From Streptomyces naganishii JCM 4654 (GTDB lineage: Bacteria > Actinomycetota > Actinomycetes > Streptomycetales > Streptomycetaceae), in contig NZ_BMVF01000002.1 in assembly GCF_014650575.1 (NCBI RefSeq), forward strand, positions 372,001 to 436,000: DNA of 64,000 bases, in the 5' to 3' direction. Positions 52,345-61,624 of the stretch are shown in pieces. A program made the position numbers and the translations under genes. The notes under the pieces are model-generated. The model saw only the letters and a program-made list of their open reading frames with translations, was not told the DNA's origin and made no database searches. The number at the start of each line of letters is the position of its first letter. Positions within the stretch are counted from its first letter, which is position 1.

Positions 52345-55300
52345 ATGGCAACGGTCCTGGAGACGGGTCCGCACGACGGCCCGCGGGACGGCCCGCAGGG
52401 TGGTCCGCGGGACGGTCACCGCGACGGCGCGCACGGCGGCCCGCGCGATCGGACGCGGAACGAGCGGCACGGCACCGCGCGGACCACCTCCACCGCCGGC
52501 GAGGCCGTGCACGCGGTGGATGCCGTGGACACCGTGGACACCGTGGACGCGGTGGACGCCGGAGCGTACGAGATCCTGCGCGACCGCCTCGCCGCCCGGG
52601 CCGCCGAGCTCGCCCGCGGCGCCGAACTCCTCAACGCCCGCAGGGCCGAGGAGTTCGGCGCCCCGCGCCTGGAGCTCGCTGGGAGCGGCCGGCTGCGCAC
52701 CGGCCACCCGTGCGTCCCGCGCGACGTCGTCGCCGTGGCGGGACACCTGCTGTTCGGCTACGACGGCGGCCGCCCCGGCCCGGCTCCGGGCGACGTGCTC
52801 GCGCTGTACGACCGCGACCTGAACCGGCTGCCCGAGGACGCGGTGCCCGGACTCCTCGACGACCCGGCGTTCGTACGGGAGTTCGCGGCCCTGCACCGCT
52901 ACTACCGCCAGGCCCGGCTGCTGCGCCTGCACCGCGTCGAGGACCGCCTGCTCGCCGTCTTCCGCACCGGCGAGAAGGCCGACGACATCCGCGTGCTGCG
53001 CTGGGACCTGACCGACGGCGGCGGGGCCGTCTTCCTGGACGCGCGCGGCGAACGCGACCACGTACTGCCGCCCGCCCACGACTTCGAGTGGACCGAGGCG
53101 ACCCGCGCCGCCCACCGCCCCGGACGGCACCCGCACGTCGCCATCCGCGACGGGGCCGACGAACTGTACGTCTCGACGGTCGGCGGCTTCCTCACGGTGA
53201 AGACCGAGGACGACACCGAGACCGGCGAGGGCATCCACAGCGAGCCCGTCGACGATCCGCTCCAGGCGCTCGCCGACGCGGGCATCGCGCACGCGCGCGT
53301 GGGCGCGATGATCCTGCTCCGCGTCCGCCCCTACAAGGAGGCCGCGGACCGCCACCTCGTCTTCAACACCCTCACCCGCACAGTCGTCCGGCTCGACGGC
53401 ATCGGGCAGGGCTGCCGCCGCCTCCCCGAGGACCAGGGCGTCGTCTTCCCCGGCGGCTACTGCCTGGCCGACGGCACCCACAAGACGTACGAACTCGACG
53501 CCCGGGGCCTGGAGTTCGAGCGCGAGGCCCGCTCCCCGTACGGGGAGGACGTGCTCTACGCCTTCCACGACCGCGCCGAGGGCCGCAGCCTGCTGCTGTC
53601 GTACAACACCCTGCGCAAGGAGGCCGCCACCCCGCTGGTCTGCCACGGCTGGGCCCTGTTCGACGACGGCGCGCTGATGGTCCTGCGCGCCGACCTCTCC
53701 GGGGCGGCCGGCTCCGCGCCCGAGCCGGCCCGCGTCCACCCGATCCAGCAGTGGACCTCCCCCTACGTCTCCGACACCCACGCGGCCGCCGTCACGGCGG
53801 CCTCCGGCACGAGCCCGCTCGCCCGCGTCGGCAACGCCGACCTCGTGCGCGGCATCTCCGACTGCCTCTCCGTGGCCCGCGCGGCCGCCGCCACCACGCC
53901 CACCGTGGAGGTCTACGAGGCGCTGGTGGCCGCCTGCGTCCGCGCCGCCGACACCCACCACTGGCTGGGCGAGGAGGACCTCGGAGGCCTGCGCACCCCG
54001 CTGGAGGAGGTGCGCGAGACCGCCGGGCAGGTGCTGGCCGAGTTCCGCACCGTGCGCACGCTGACCGACCGCGCCGCCGAGGCGCTCGACGAGGCCGCCG
54101 AGCGGCTGGCCGCGGTGGTGCGCCGGCTGCGCGGCGAGGCCCCGCGCACCGCGGCCGCCTGGGTCGACGGACTCACCGAACTCCGCCGGGCGCAGGGCCA
54201 CTTGCTGACCCTGAAGGAGATGCGGTACGCCGACACCGCGCGCATCGACGAGCTCGCCGCCGGCGCCGGGGACGACCTGGCCGCGTTCGGCAGGCGCGCG
54301 GCCGCCCACCTGGCCCGCGAGGACGCCTTCGCCGAGCACCGGCAGGACGTCGAACGGCTCGCCTCACAGGCCGAGGCGATCACCGGCGCGGCCGAGGCCG
54401 GACCGCTCGGGCAACGGCTCGACGACCTCGCCGCCACCCTGCGCACCGTCACCGAGGTCGTCACCGGCCTCGACATCGCCGACGCCACCGTGCGCACCTC
54501 CGTGCTTGAGCGTGTCGCCGAGGTGCTGGGCGGCGTCAACCGCGCCCACGCCCTGCTCGCCGCCCGTCGCCGGGAGCTGGGCGAGCGCGAGGGCCGCGCG
54601 GAGTTCGCCGCCGAGTTCACCCTGCTCGGCCAGTCGGTCACCGGCGCCCTCGCCGCGGCGGGCACACCCGAGGCCTGCGACGAGCAACTGTCCGGCGCGT
54701 TGGTGCGGTTGGAGAACCTGGAGTCCCGCTTCGCGGAGTTCGACGACTTCCTCGACCAGCTGGCGGCCCGGCGCACCGAGGTCCACGACGCCTTCGCCGC
54801 CCGCAAGCAGAGCCTGCTGGACGCCCGCGCCCGCCGCGCCGAACGGCTCGCGGCCTCGGCCGCAAGGATTCTGGAGACCATCGGAAGGCGCTCCCCCGAA
54901 CTCCAGGACACGGATGCGGTCAGCACCTTCTTCGCCTCCGACCCCCTGGTCGCCAAGGTCCGCCGCACGGCGGAGGAACTGCGTGAACTCGGCGACCCCG
55001 TAAGGGCTCAGGAGCTGGACGGCTGGCTGCGCGCCGCCCGCGAGGAGGCGGCCCGCGCCCTGCGCGACCGCACCGACCTCTACGCCGACGGCGGCCGCAC
55101 CATCCGCCTGGGCGGCCACCGCTTCGCCGTCACCACCCAGCCCCTCGACCTCACCCTCGTCCCGCACGGCGACGGCCTCGCCTTCGCCCTCACCGGCACC
55201 GACTACCGCACCCCCGTCACCGACCCGGACTTCGCGGCCACCCGCCCCTGCTGGGACCGCCACCTGCCGTCCGAGTCACCCGAGGTCTACCGCGCCGAGC

Positions 55301-57759
55301 ACCTGGCCGCCCGGCTGCTGCGCGAACACGGGCCGGCCGCGCTCAGGGAGGCCGCCGACCTGCCCGCACTCGTCCGCACGGCCGCCGAGGAGGCGTACGA
55401 CGAGGGCTACGAGCGGGGCGTCCACGACCACGACGCCACGGCCGTCCTCACCGCCCTGCTGCCCCTGTACGAGCGTGCCGGCCTGCTGCGCCACGAGCCG
55501 GCCGCCCGCGCCGCCGCCCAGCTCTTCTGGGCCCACGCCACCACCCCCGCCGAACGCGCCGGCTGGACCCGCCGGGCCCTCTCCCTCGCCCGGGCCCGAG
55601 CCGTCTTCGGCCCGGGCACCACGACCGCCGTCGCGGAACTGGAGAGGGAACTGGCGGAGGCGATCGCGAGCAGGGAGCGGTCGACCCGGGCCAGGAGCCC
55701 GCAGACGACCGGCGACGGCTGGCCTGCGACGACCGGCGGCGGGTGGCCTGCGGCCGGCGGGGAGCGGGCGGTGACCACCGGAGAGCGGCCACCGGCCGGC
55801 GCCGGCGGTGAGGCGCCGCCGGCACCCACGGCCCCCGCCGCGCCAGGCTCGGCGCCCGCGCCCACCGGGCCCTCGGTGACCCCGGCCGCCGTCGAGGCGC
55901 TGTCCGGGTCCGCAGTCACCGCGCTCTCCGAGGAGGCCGGCTTCACCGCGATCTCCGGGTCCGGGGCCACCGCGCCGTCCGGTTCCGCCGTCGTCGGTGA
56001 GCTCGCCGCCTCGGCGGCCGCGTACCTCGTCGAGGAGCTGACGACCGGGCCCGAGGGCTTCGTCGTCGGGGCGGGCACCCGCGCCCTGCTCGACAAGTTC
56101 CGCCGTACGGCGGGCGGTTCGGCCTACGACGAGGACCTCGCCGCCCTGGACGACCTGGCCGCGCGCCGGCAGCTCGCCGAGGCCTGGCTGACGGCGTACG
56201 TCACCGCGACCGGCGCGAGCGCCACCGAGGGCGACCTCGCCGAGGCCGTGGCGGTGGAGCTCTGCCCCGACCTGCCCCGCTACGAGTCCGAGGTCTCCCC
56301 CGAGACCACGGCCGAGGGCCTGCTCGGCACCCACCCGCGCATCACCGGCGGCCGCCTCACCCTGCGGATCGACGAGTTCCTCGCCCGCACCGCCCGCTTC
56401 CGGACCCGCGAGGTGCCCGCGTTCCGCGCCTACCAGCGCCGCCGCACCGAACTGGTCGCCGCCGAGCGCGCCCGTCTGCGCCTGGACGACCACCGCCCGC
56501 GCGCCCTGACGTCCTTCGTGCGCAACCGGCTCGTCGACGAGGTCTACCTGCCGCTCGTGGGCGACAGCCTCGCCCGCCAGCTGGGCACCGCGGACGGCGG
56601 CGGCTGCACCGACACCGGCGGCCTGCTGCTGCTCGTCTCCCCGCCCGGCTACGGCAAGACGACGCTGATGGAGTACGTCGCCGACCGGCTCGGCCTGATG
56701 ATGGTGCGGATCAGCGGCCCCGCGCTGGGCCGCGGCGTCACGTCACTGGACCCCGCCGAGGCCCCGAACGCCACCGCGCGCCAGGAGGTCGAGAAGATCA
56801 ACTTCGCCCTGGCGGCCGGCGCCAACACCCTCCTCCACCTGGACGACATCCAGCACACCTCGCCGGAACTGCTCCAGAAGTTCATCCCGCTGTGCGACGC
56901 CACCCGCCGTGTCGACGGCGTGTGGGACGGCGAACCGCGCACCTACGACCTGCGCGGCAAACGCTTCGCCGTGTGCATGACCGGCAACCCCTACACCGAG
57001 TCCGGCGACCGCTTCCGCGTCCCCGACATGCTCGCCAACCGCGCCGACGTCTGGAACCTCGGCGACGTCCTCACCGGCAAGGAGGACGTCTTCGCGCTCA
57101 GCTTCCTGGAGAACGCGCTCACCGCGAACCCCGTCACGGCCCCGCTGGCCGGCCGCGACCGCCGCGATCTGGAAGTCCTCGTCGCGATGGCCGCCTCCCC
57201 GCAGGACGCGGCCACCCTCACCGGCCGGCTCACCCACCCCTGCGAACCGGCCGAGCTGGAGCGGATCACCGCCGTGCTGCGGCACCTGCTGGCCGTCCGC
57301 GAGACGGTCCTCGCCGTCAACGCCGCCTACATCGCCTCCGCCGCCCAGGCGGACGCCACCCGCACCGAGCCGCCCTTCCGCCTCCAGGGCTCGTACCGGA
57401 CGATGAACCGGATCGCCCAGCGCGTCCGCCCGGTCATGAACGACGCGGAACTCGCGGCTGCCGTGGAGGACCACTTCGCCGCCGAGGCGCAGACCCTCAC
57501 CAGCGGCGCGGAGGCCGGCCTCCTCAAGCTCGCCGAGCTGCGCGGCACCCTCACCCCGGAGCAGGCCGCCCGCTGGGCCGAGCTGAAGGACGCGTACACC
57601 CGCGTCCGGCCCCTCGGCACGCCCACCGCGGACCCGCTCGACCGCGCGACCTCGGCCCTGGCCCTGCTGGCCGACCGCCTCGCGGCCATCGAGACCGCGC
57701 TCACCGCGGCCACCCCGCCCGCCCCCCGCCATCGCGGGGACGGGCAGGACCGCGGCTAG
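52345..57759 (+). CDS. Giant DUF3686-AAA ATPase ('DNA repair ATPase')
   Basis: A 1804-residue protein. The first 70 residues are low-complexity repeats (DGPRDG units, then VDAVDTVDTVDAVDA). The N-terminal 600 residues form the DUF3686 region (FVREFAALHRYYRQARLLRL, EKADDIRVLRWDLTDGG, TETGEGIHSEPVDDPL). A long helical region follows at about 600-1150. A Pro/Ala linker leads to a C-terminal AAA domain with Walker A PPGYGKTT and Walker B LLHLDDIQHT. The annotation name comes from weak similarity to repair ATPases; its real function is unknown. It is paired with a flotillin upstream, which suggests a membrane-linked remodelling system. Confidence 0.9.
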   Translation: MATVLETGPHDGPRDGPQGGPRDGHRDGAHGGPRDRTRNERHGTARTTSTAGEAVHAVDAVDTVDTVDAVDAGAYEILRDRLAARAAELARGAELLNARRAEEFGAPRLELAGSGRLRTGHPCVPRDVVAVAGHLLFGYDGGRPGPAPGDVLALYDRDLNRLPEDAVPGLLDDPAFVREFAALHRYYRQARLLRLHRVEDRLLAVFRTGEKADDIRVLRWDLTDGGGAVFLDARGERDHVLPPAHDFEWTEATRAAHRPGRHPHVAIRDGADELYVSTVGGFLTVKTEDDTETGEGIHSEPVDDPLQALADAGIAHARVGAMILLRVRPYKEAADRHLVFNTLTRTVVRLDGIGQGCRRLPEDQGVVFPGGYCLADGTHKTYELDARGLEFEREARSPYGEDVLYAFHDRAEGRSLLLSYNTLRKEAATPLVCHGWALFDDGALMVLRADLSGAAGSAPEPARVHPIQQWTSPYVSDTHAAAVTAASGTSPLARVGNADLVRGISDCLSVARAAAATTPTVEVYEALVAACVRAADTHHWLGEEDLGGLRTPLEEVRETAGQVLAEFRTVRTLTDRAAEALDEAAERLAAVVRRLRGEAPRTAAAWVDGLTELRRAQGHLLTLKEMRYADTARIDELAAGAGDDLAAFGRRAAAHLAREDAFAEHRQDVERLASQAEAITGAAEAGPLGQRLDDLAATLRTVTEVVTGLDIADATVRTSVLERVAEVLGGVNRAHALLAARRRELGEREGRAEFAAEFTLLGQSVTGALAAAGTPEACDEQLSGALVRLENLESRFAEFDDFLDQLAARRTEVHDAFAARKQSLLDARARRAERLAASAARILETIGRRSPELQDTDAVSTFFASDPLVAKVRRTAEELRELGDPVRAQELDGWLRAAREEAARALRDRTDLYADGGRTIRLGGHRFAVTTQPLDLTLVPHGDGLAFALTGTDYRTPVTDPDFAATRPCWDRHLPSESPEVYRAEHLAARLLREHGPAALREAADLPALVRTAAEEAYDEGYERGVHDHDATAVLTALLPLYERAGLLRHEPAARAAAQLFWAHATTPAERAGWTRRALSLARARAVFGPGTTTAVAELERELAEAIASRERSTRARSPQTTGDGWPATTGGGWPAAGGERAVTTGERPPAGAGGEAPPAPTAPAAPGSAPAPTGPSVTPAAVEALSGSAVTALSEEAGFTAISGSGATAPSGSAVVGELAASAAAYLVEELTTGPEGFVVGAGTRALLDKFRRTAGGSAYDEDLAALDDLAARRQLAEAWLTAYVTATGASATEGDLAEAVAVELCPDLPRYESEVSPETTAEGLLGTHPRITGGRLTLRIDEFLARTARFRTREVPAFRAYQRRRTELVAAERARLRLDDHRPRALTSFVRNRLVDEVYLPLVGDSLARQLGTADGGGCTDTGGLLLLVSPPGYGKTTLMEYVADRLGLMMVRISGPALGRGVTSLDPAEAPNATARQEVEKINFALAAGANTLLHLDDIQHTSPELLQKFIPLCDATRRVDGVWDGEPRTYDLRGKRFAVCMTGNPYTESGDRFRVPDMLANRADVWNLGDVLTGKEDVFALSFLENALTANPVTAPLAGRDRRDLEVLVAMAASPQDAATLTGRLTHPCEPAELERITAVLRHLLAVRETVLAVNAAYIASAAQADATRTEPPFRLQGSYRTMNRIAQRVRPVMNDAELAAAVEDHFAAEAQTLTSGAEAGLLKLAELRGTLTPEQAARWAELKDAYTRVRPLGTPTADPLDRATSALALLADRLAAIETALTAATPPAPRHRGDGQDRG

Positions 57760-57776
57760 CCGCGGCTAGCCCTGCC
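57743..57776. terminator. Bidirectional terminator at convergent stops
   Basis: A perfect 16-bp palindrome CCGCGGCTAGCCGCGG (57750-57765) is flanked by GGCAGG/CCTGCC arms. It contains the TAG of the ATPase gene and abuts the TAG of the convergent PAP2 gene, so one hairpin could end both transcripts. Confidence 0.6.
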
Positions 57777-58767
57777 GGGCCGGGCGGCCCTGGGGGGTGC
57801 CGTATCCCGGGTCCTGGGTGTACTGCTGCTGGTACTGCGCGTACGGGTTGTGCCGGCCCGGCCGCGGGTGCTGCCCGGGCTGGGGGCTCTGTTCGGGCTG
57901 GGCGTACCACTGCTGCTGTGGCGCCTCGGCGGCCTCCGGGTACCGGGGCTGCTCGACCTGACCGCCGTAGCTGCCGTAGCCGCCGTAGCCGTCGCCGTAC
58001 ACGCCGCCGTACCCGCCCACGGCCTGCGCGTCCCGTCCGTCCTGTCCGTCCCGTCCGTCCTGCCGGTCCCGTCCGTCCTGCACGTCCTGCACGGCGGGGC
58101 CCTGCTGGGGGCGCGACGCGTTGGCCGCGTGCGCGCCGCGTGAAGGAACGGTCAGCAGCGGAGCCAGCGCCCCGCCGCTCAGCCGCTCCACGAGGGGCAG
58201 CGCCGCCCGGCGCCCGCCCAGGACGACCAGCAGCGCCATCACGCTTCCGACCACCGCGCCGACCGCCACGTCGTGCGGGTAGTGCGCGCCCACGTACACC
58301 CGGGAGGCGCCCATCGCCACCGCCGTCAGCAGCGCGACCGAGCCCAGCCGGCGGCTGACCAGCAGCAGGGCCACGGCGAAGGCGAAGGCGACCGTGGTGT
58401 GGTTGCTGGGGAAGGCGTAGTCGTCCATCGGGGGACACGCCTCGATCAGGAAGTCGTGCGGCAGGGCACGGCAGGGACGGGGCTCCTCGAAGTACGACTT
58501 GATCCCGCTGTTGGCGACGTACGCGATGACGACGGCGAACGGCACCAGCAGCACGGTGGTCATCGTCGCCGCGCTCCCCTCGCGCCGGGCCCGCCACCAG
58601 GCGACCAGCAGGAACACCGCGAACAGGCCGATGCCGTAGCTGGTGAAGGCGGACACCGGGCCGTTGAGCCACTGGGTGTGGCGGGCGAAGTCGGTGACCT
58701 CCGTGTAAAGGCCGCCGTCTATGGCCGCGCCGTCGAGGGCCTGCACGGTCGGGGAGGAAGTCGTCAT
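57766..58767 (-). CDS. PAP2-family phosphatase with low-complexity C-terminus
   Basis: A 333-residue membrane enzyme with about six transmembrane segments. The acid-phosphatase signature is complete: KSYFEEPRP, then PSNHT, then SRVYVGAHYPHDV with the catalytic histidines. Likely substrates are lipid phosphates such as undecaprenyl diphosphate or phosphatidate. The last 110 residues are Gln/Gly/Tyr/Asp-rich, including QDGRD repeats, and presumably lie in the cytoplasm. ATG 58767 has GGAG nine bases upstream. Confidence 0.92.
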   Translation of the reverse strand: MTTSSPTVQALDGAAIDGGLYTEVTDFARHTQWLNGPVSAFTSYGIGLFAVFLLVAWWRARREGSAATMTTVLLVPFAVVIAYVANSGIKSYFEEPRPCRALPHDFLIEACPPMDDYAFPSNHTTVAFAFAVALLLVSRRLGSVALLTAVAMGASRVYVGAHYPHDVAVGAVVGSVMALLVVLGGRRAALPLVERLSGGALAPLLTVPSRGAHAANASRPQQGPAVQDVQDGRDRQDGRDGQDGRDAQAVGGYGGVYGDGYGGYGSYGGQVEQPRYPEAAEAPQQQWYAQPEQSPQPGQHPRPGRHNPYAQYQQQYTQDPGYGTPQGRPARQG

Positions 58768-58869
58768 CGAGTGGATCTCCGAGCCATGGTTCAGGTGCGG
58801 GCGTGCGGGATGAACACACGATGGCACAGGGCGGAAACCGGGGTGTACGCGAGGCGTCCCAAACATGAA

Positions 58870-58889
58870 CGTCTACAGATCCGTAGACG
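58870..58889. promoter_or_regulatory. 20-bp palindrome in the PAP2/RsbW-like intergenic region
   Basis: CGTCTAC-N6-GTAGACG is a perfect 7-base dyad about 100 bases upstream of the PAP2 start, in the 323-base gap before the divergent ATP-binding protein gene. It is a candidate operator. The rest of the gap shows no gene. Confidence 0.5.
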
Positions 58890-59090
58890 GTATCAGGCCC
58901 GGCCGGAGCCCGCGCCTTCGGCGATCGGCCGGCTCATGGGCCCAGCCGGGCCGGAATCGCGCGGACCAGAACCGTGGGGCCGGGGCCGGGGCCGGCGGCA
59001 ATGGTGGCGAGCCCTCGCGTGTGCCCCGTGTTCGCGGGTATACGCCTGGAGGGATCAGACGGGGAGGGTTCGGGGTGCGAGGCGGGTCGT

Positions 59091-59570
59091 ATGGAGCAGG
59101 CGTCGAGTGGTGAGGGGCGGCAGTCGTCGCCGGTACGGAGGCCGGTGGCGACGTCCGTCGCGTACGACGGGAGCCCGCAGAGCATCGCGGACGCCAGGGC
59201 CGTCGCCCGCGAGTTCCTGACCGAGGTGCAGTCCGTCCACGGGCTGCCGGTGTCGGCGCGGGCCATGGGCATGGTGCAGCTGGTGGTGAGCGAGCTGGTG
59301 ACCAACGCCTGCAAGTTCGCGCCCGGCCCCTGCCTGCTCAACCTGGAGATGGACCAGGGTGCGGTGCAGGTGACGGTCTGGGACACCGACCCCTCGCTGC
59401 CCGTGGCCCGGGCCGCCGATCCGGGCCGGGTGGGGCAGCACGGCCTGGAGATCATCATGGCGGTGAGCCAGAGCTTCGAGGTCCATCGGGAGCCGGTCGG
59501 CAAGCGGATCAAGGCGGCGGTGGTACTGGCCGACGACCCCGGGGGCGACGCGGCGGGCCGCATGCCCTGA
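59091..59570 (+). CDS. RsbW-like ATP-binding protein (anti-sigma factor/kinase type)
   Basis: A 159-residue protein with an HATPase_c domain. The N-box is LVVSELVTNACKFAPG, the G1-type motif is DTDPSLPV, and the G2 region is GRVGQHGLEIIMAVS. Such small kinases bind or phosphorylate anti-anti-sigma factors and are countered by PP2C phosphatases like those at 11608 and 47609. ATG 59091 has GAGG eight bases upstream. Confidence 0.88.
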   Translation: MEQASSGEGRQSSPVRRPVATSVAYDGSPQSIADARAVAREFLTEVQSVHGLPVSARAMGMVQLVVSELVTNACKFAPGPCLLNLEMDQGAVQVTVWDTDPSLPVARAADPGRVGQHGLEIIMAVSQSFEVHREPVGKRIKAAVVLADDPGGDAAGRMP

Positions 59571-59587
59571 GCCGCCGGTGCGCGCCG

Positions 59588-60391
59588 TCAGGGGTTCCGG
59601 GACGGCACGAGCGGCAGGTCGTCCGTGTAGGCGTTCACGGGCTGCTCCACCTTGCTCACGGTACGGGCGTCGAGCGCGGCCACGGCCGAACGGGTGCCCA
59701 GGGCGCCCTGCGGGTGCCAGGTCCCGGTGACGGCGACCCAGGTGTTGGCCGGGAGGGCCGGACCACCGTGGACGCGCACCTTGACGGACTGGGCGTCGGC
59801 CGCGCAGCAGGAGATGATGATGCGGGTCAGGTCCCAGCCGCCGCCCTTGGCGGGCGTGACGAACCCGGTCATCCGGACCTCGCGCCCCTTGATCGCCAGC
59901 TCGCGGTCCTGCTGCACCCGGCGGGTGAAGTCGCTGAGGGTGATCGGCAGCGGCGAGGTCGCGGGCAGCGGATCGAAGTCCGACTGCCGCGCCACGGCTT
60001 TGGGGGCCTCCCGGGAGGCCGTGTAGGCGCCGAGGGCGGGAGGGGCGTAGACCAGCAGGCTGAGCGCGGGCAGGAACAGCAGCCAGGCGACCCGGGGGAC
60101 ACCGGAGTGGTCGTGCCCGTCGTGGCCGTTTCCGTGGCCGTTTCCGTGGTCGTGGTCGTGCCCGTCCTGGCCGTGCCCGTGGTCGTGCCCGTGGTGGCTC
60201 CCGCCGCCGTGACCGCGCCGGTCCAGAGCCGCGCTCGCCACCCCGAGCAGGACGAGCACCACCCCCGACGCGATCAGCATGGGCCGCATCTGCTCCTTGA
60301 CGTACCGGAGGTAGAGGTCGCTGAAGAGGCAGGCGTGCAGGAGGCCGATGCCGCTGAGGACGAGCAGGAGGACCTGAAGGTGCCGTTTCAC
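59588..60391 (-). CDS. TIGR03943-family membrane protein with His-rich loop
   Basis: A 267-residue protein with two N-terminal transmembrane segments and then a loop of repeated HDHGHG-type units (about residues 60-95) that could bind metal. A third membrane segment and an extracytoplasmic domain follow, with LTRIIISCCAADAQSVKVRV. Members accompany PF03773 permeases as a putative partner subunit. GTG 60391 overlaps the permease stop (GTGA), so both are coupled. Confidence 0.9.
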   Translation of the reverse strand: MKRHLQVLLLVLSGIGLLHACLFSDLYLRYVKEQMRPMLIASGVVLVLLGVASAALDRRGHGGGSHHGHDHGHGQDGHDHDHGNGHGNGHDGHDHSGVPRVAWLLFLPALSLLVYAPPALGAYTASREAPKAVARQSDFDPLPATSPLPITLSDFTRRVQQDRELAIKGREVRMTGFVTPAKGGGWDLTRIIISCCAADAQSVKVRVHGGPALPANTWVAVTGTWHPQGALGTRSAVAALDARTVSKVEQPVNAYTDDLPLVPSRNP

Positions 60392-61467
60392 AGCAGGAAT
60401 CCCCCGATCAGCACACTGCACAGCACGGCCACGACCATCGTGGCCGCGGAGAAGCGCACCGCGAACGGCCGCCCGAAGGTGCCGGCCTGAAGGGCGATCA
60501 GTTTGAGGTCCACCATGGGCCCGACCACGATGAACGTCAGCCGCGCCAGCGGCGAGAACCCGGTGAGCGAGGCCGCCACGAACGCGTCGGCCTCCGAGCA
60601 CACGGCGAGCAGCACGGCGAGTCCGGCCAGGAAGAGCACCGAAAGCCAGGTGGAGCCGGAGAACGTGTCGAGCACGGAGCGCGGCACGGCCACGTTGAAG
60701 GTGGCCGCGGCCATGGCCCCGACGACAAGGAAGCCGCCGGCGTGCAGGAAGTCGTACTGGAATCCGCGCCGGAACTCGTCCCAGCGGCTGTGCCCCTCCT
60801 GGTGCCCGCTGTGCCGTACGGCGGGCCGCAGCCACTCCTCGCGGCCGAGCCAGAGCCACAGCCAGCCCATCACGGCCGAGGCGGCCAGCGAGGCGAGCAG
60901 CCGGGCCAGGACCATGGCGGGGTCGCCGGGGAAGGCGATGGCGGTCGCGGTCAGCACGACCGGGTTGACGGCGGGCGCCGACAGCAGGAACGCGAACGCG
61001 GCCGCCGGGGTGACCCCGCGTCCGATCAGGCTGTTGGCCACCGGTACCGAGGCGCACTCGCAGCCGGGCAGCACCACCCCGGCGATCCCGGCGACCGGGA
61101 CGGCGAGCGCGGGCCGCTTGGGCAGCATCCGGGTGAACACCCGGGCCGGCACGAAGGCGTTGATGGCGCCGGACAGGGCCGTACCCAGCAACAGGAACGG
61201 CATGGCCTGCATGGTGATGGCGAGACAGACGGTCCGCCACGCCTGCACCGCGGGGGTGTCGGACCAGCCGCGGGCGACGAAGAAGACCACGTCGAGGAGG
61301 GTGACGGCGCCCAGCGCCAGCACCATCCAGAACCGGAGCCGCCCGCGCCCGGCCCCGGCGCCCGCCTCCAACCCGGCGCCCGCCTCCGCCCCGGCGGTGA
61401 CCACCGGAGCCGCCGCGGTCACGGTGACCGCCCCGGCCTCCTCGGCCAATCCGTCTGCCCTGTGCAT
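60388..61467 (-). CDS. PF03773-family permease
   Basis: A 359-residue membrane protein with about eight transmembrane segments. The family motif GCECASVPVANSLIGRG and a second inverted copy with CSEADAFVAASLTGFSP are present. Related proteins include ArsP-type exporters; the substrate here may be a metal or metalloid. It forms an operon with the His-rich partner downstream. ATG 61467 has GGAG nine bases upstream. The N-terminal 40 residues are Ala/Gly-rich. Confidence 0.9.
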   Translation of the reverse strand: MHRADGLAEEAGAVTVTAAAPVVTAGAEAGAGLEAGAGAGRGRLRFWMVLALGAVTLLDVVFFVARGWSDTPAVQAWRTVCLAITMQAMPFLLLGTALSGAINAFVPARVFTRMLPKRPALAVPVAGIAGVVLPGCECASVPVANSLIGRGVTPAAAFAFLLSAPAVNPVVLTATAIAFPGDPAMVLARLLASLAASAVMGWLWLWLGREEWLRPAVRHSGHQEGHSRWDEFRRGFQYDFLHAGGFLVVGAMAAATFNVAVPRSVLDTFSGSTWLSVLFLAGLAVLLAVCSEADAFVAASLTGFSPLARLTFIVVGPMVDLKLIALQAGTFGRPFAVRFSAATMVVAVLCSVLIGGFLL

Positions 61468-61624
61468 GTCCCAGCTCCGAACGTCGGCTGCGTGGACCGA
61501 ACATAACCGCTGCGGGTAAGGAGACGCCCCGGCGGCACACCGGGACGGTGAGGGCGTACTGTGCCGTCTGCTGCGCGTGGGCGCAGAGGGATGCCAGGCA
61601 TCCGAGAGCCTTCCCGGAGAAACC

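Noticed and set aside
49509..54509. A 1666-codon open frame on the plus strand over the phosphatase, flotillin and ATPase genes
   Set aside because: It runs in a different frame from the flotillin and ATPase genes and shows Arg/Pro-rich sequence without recognisable domains.
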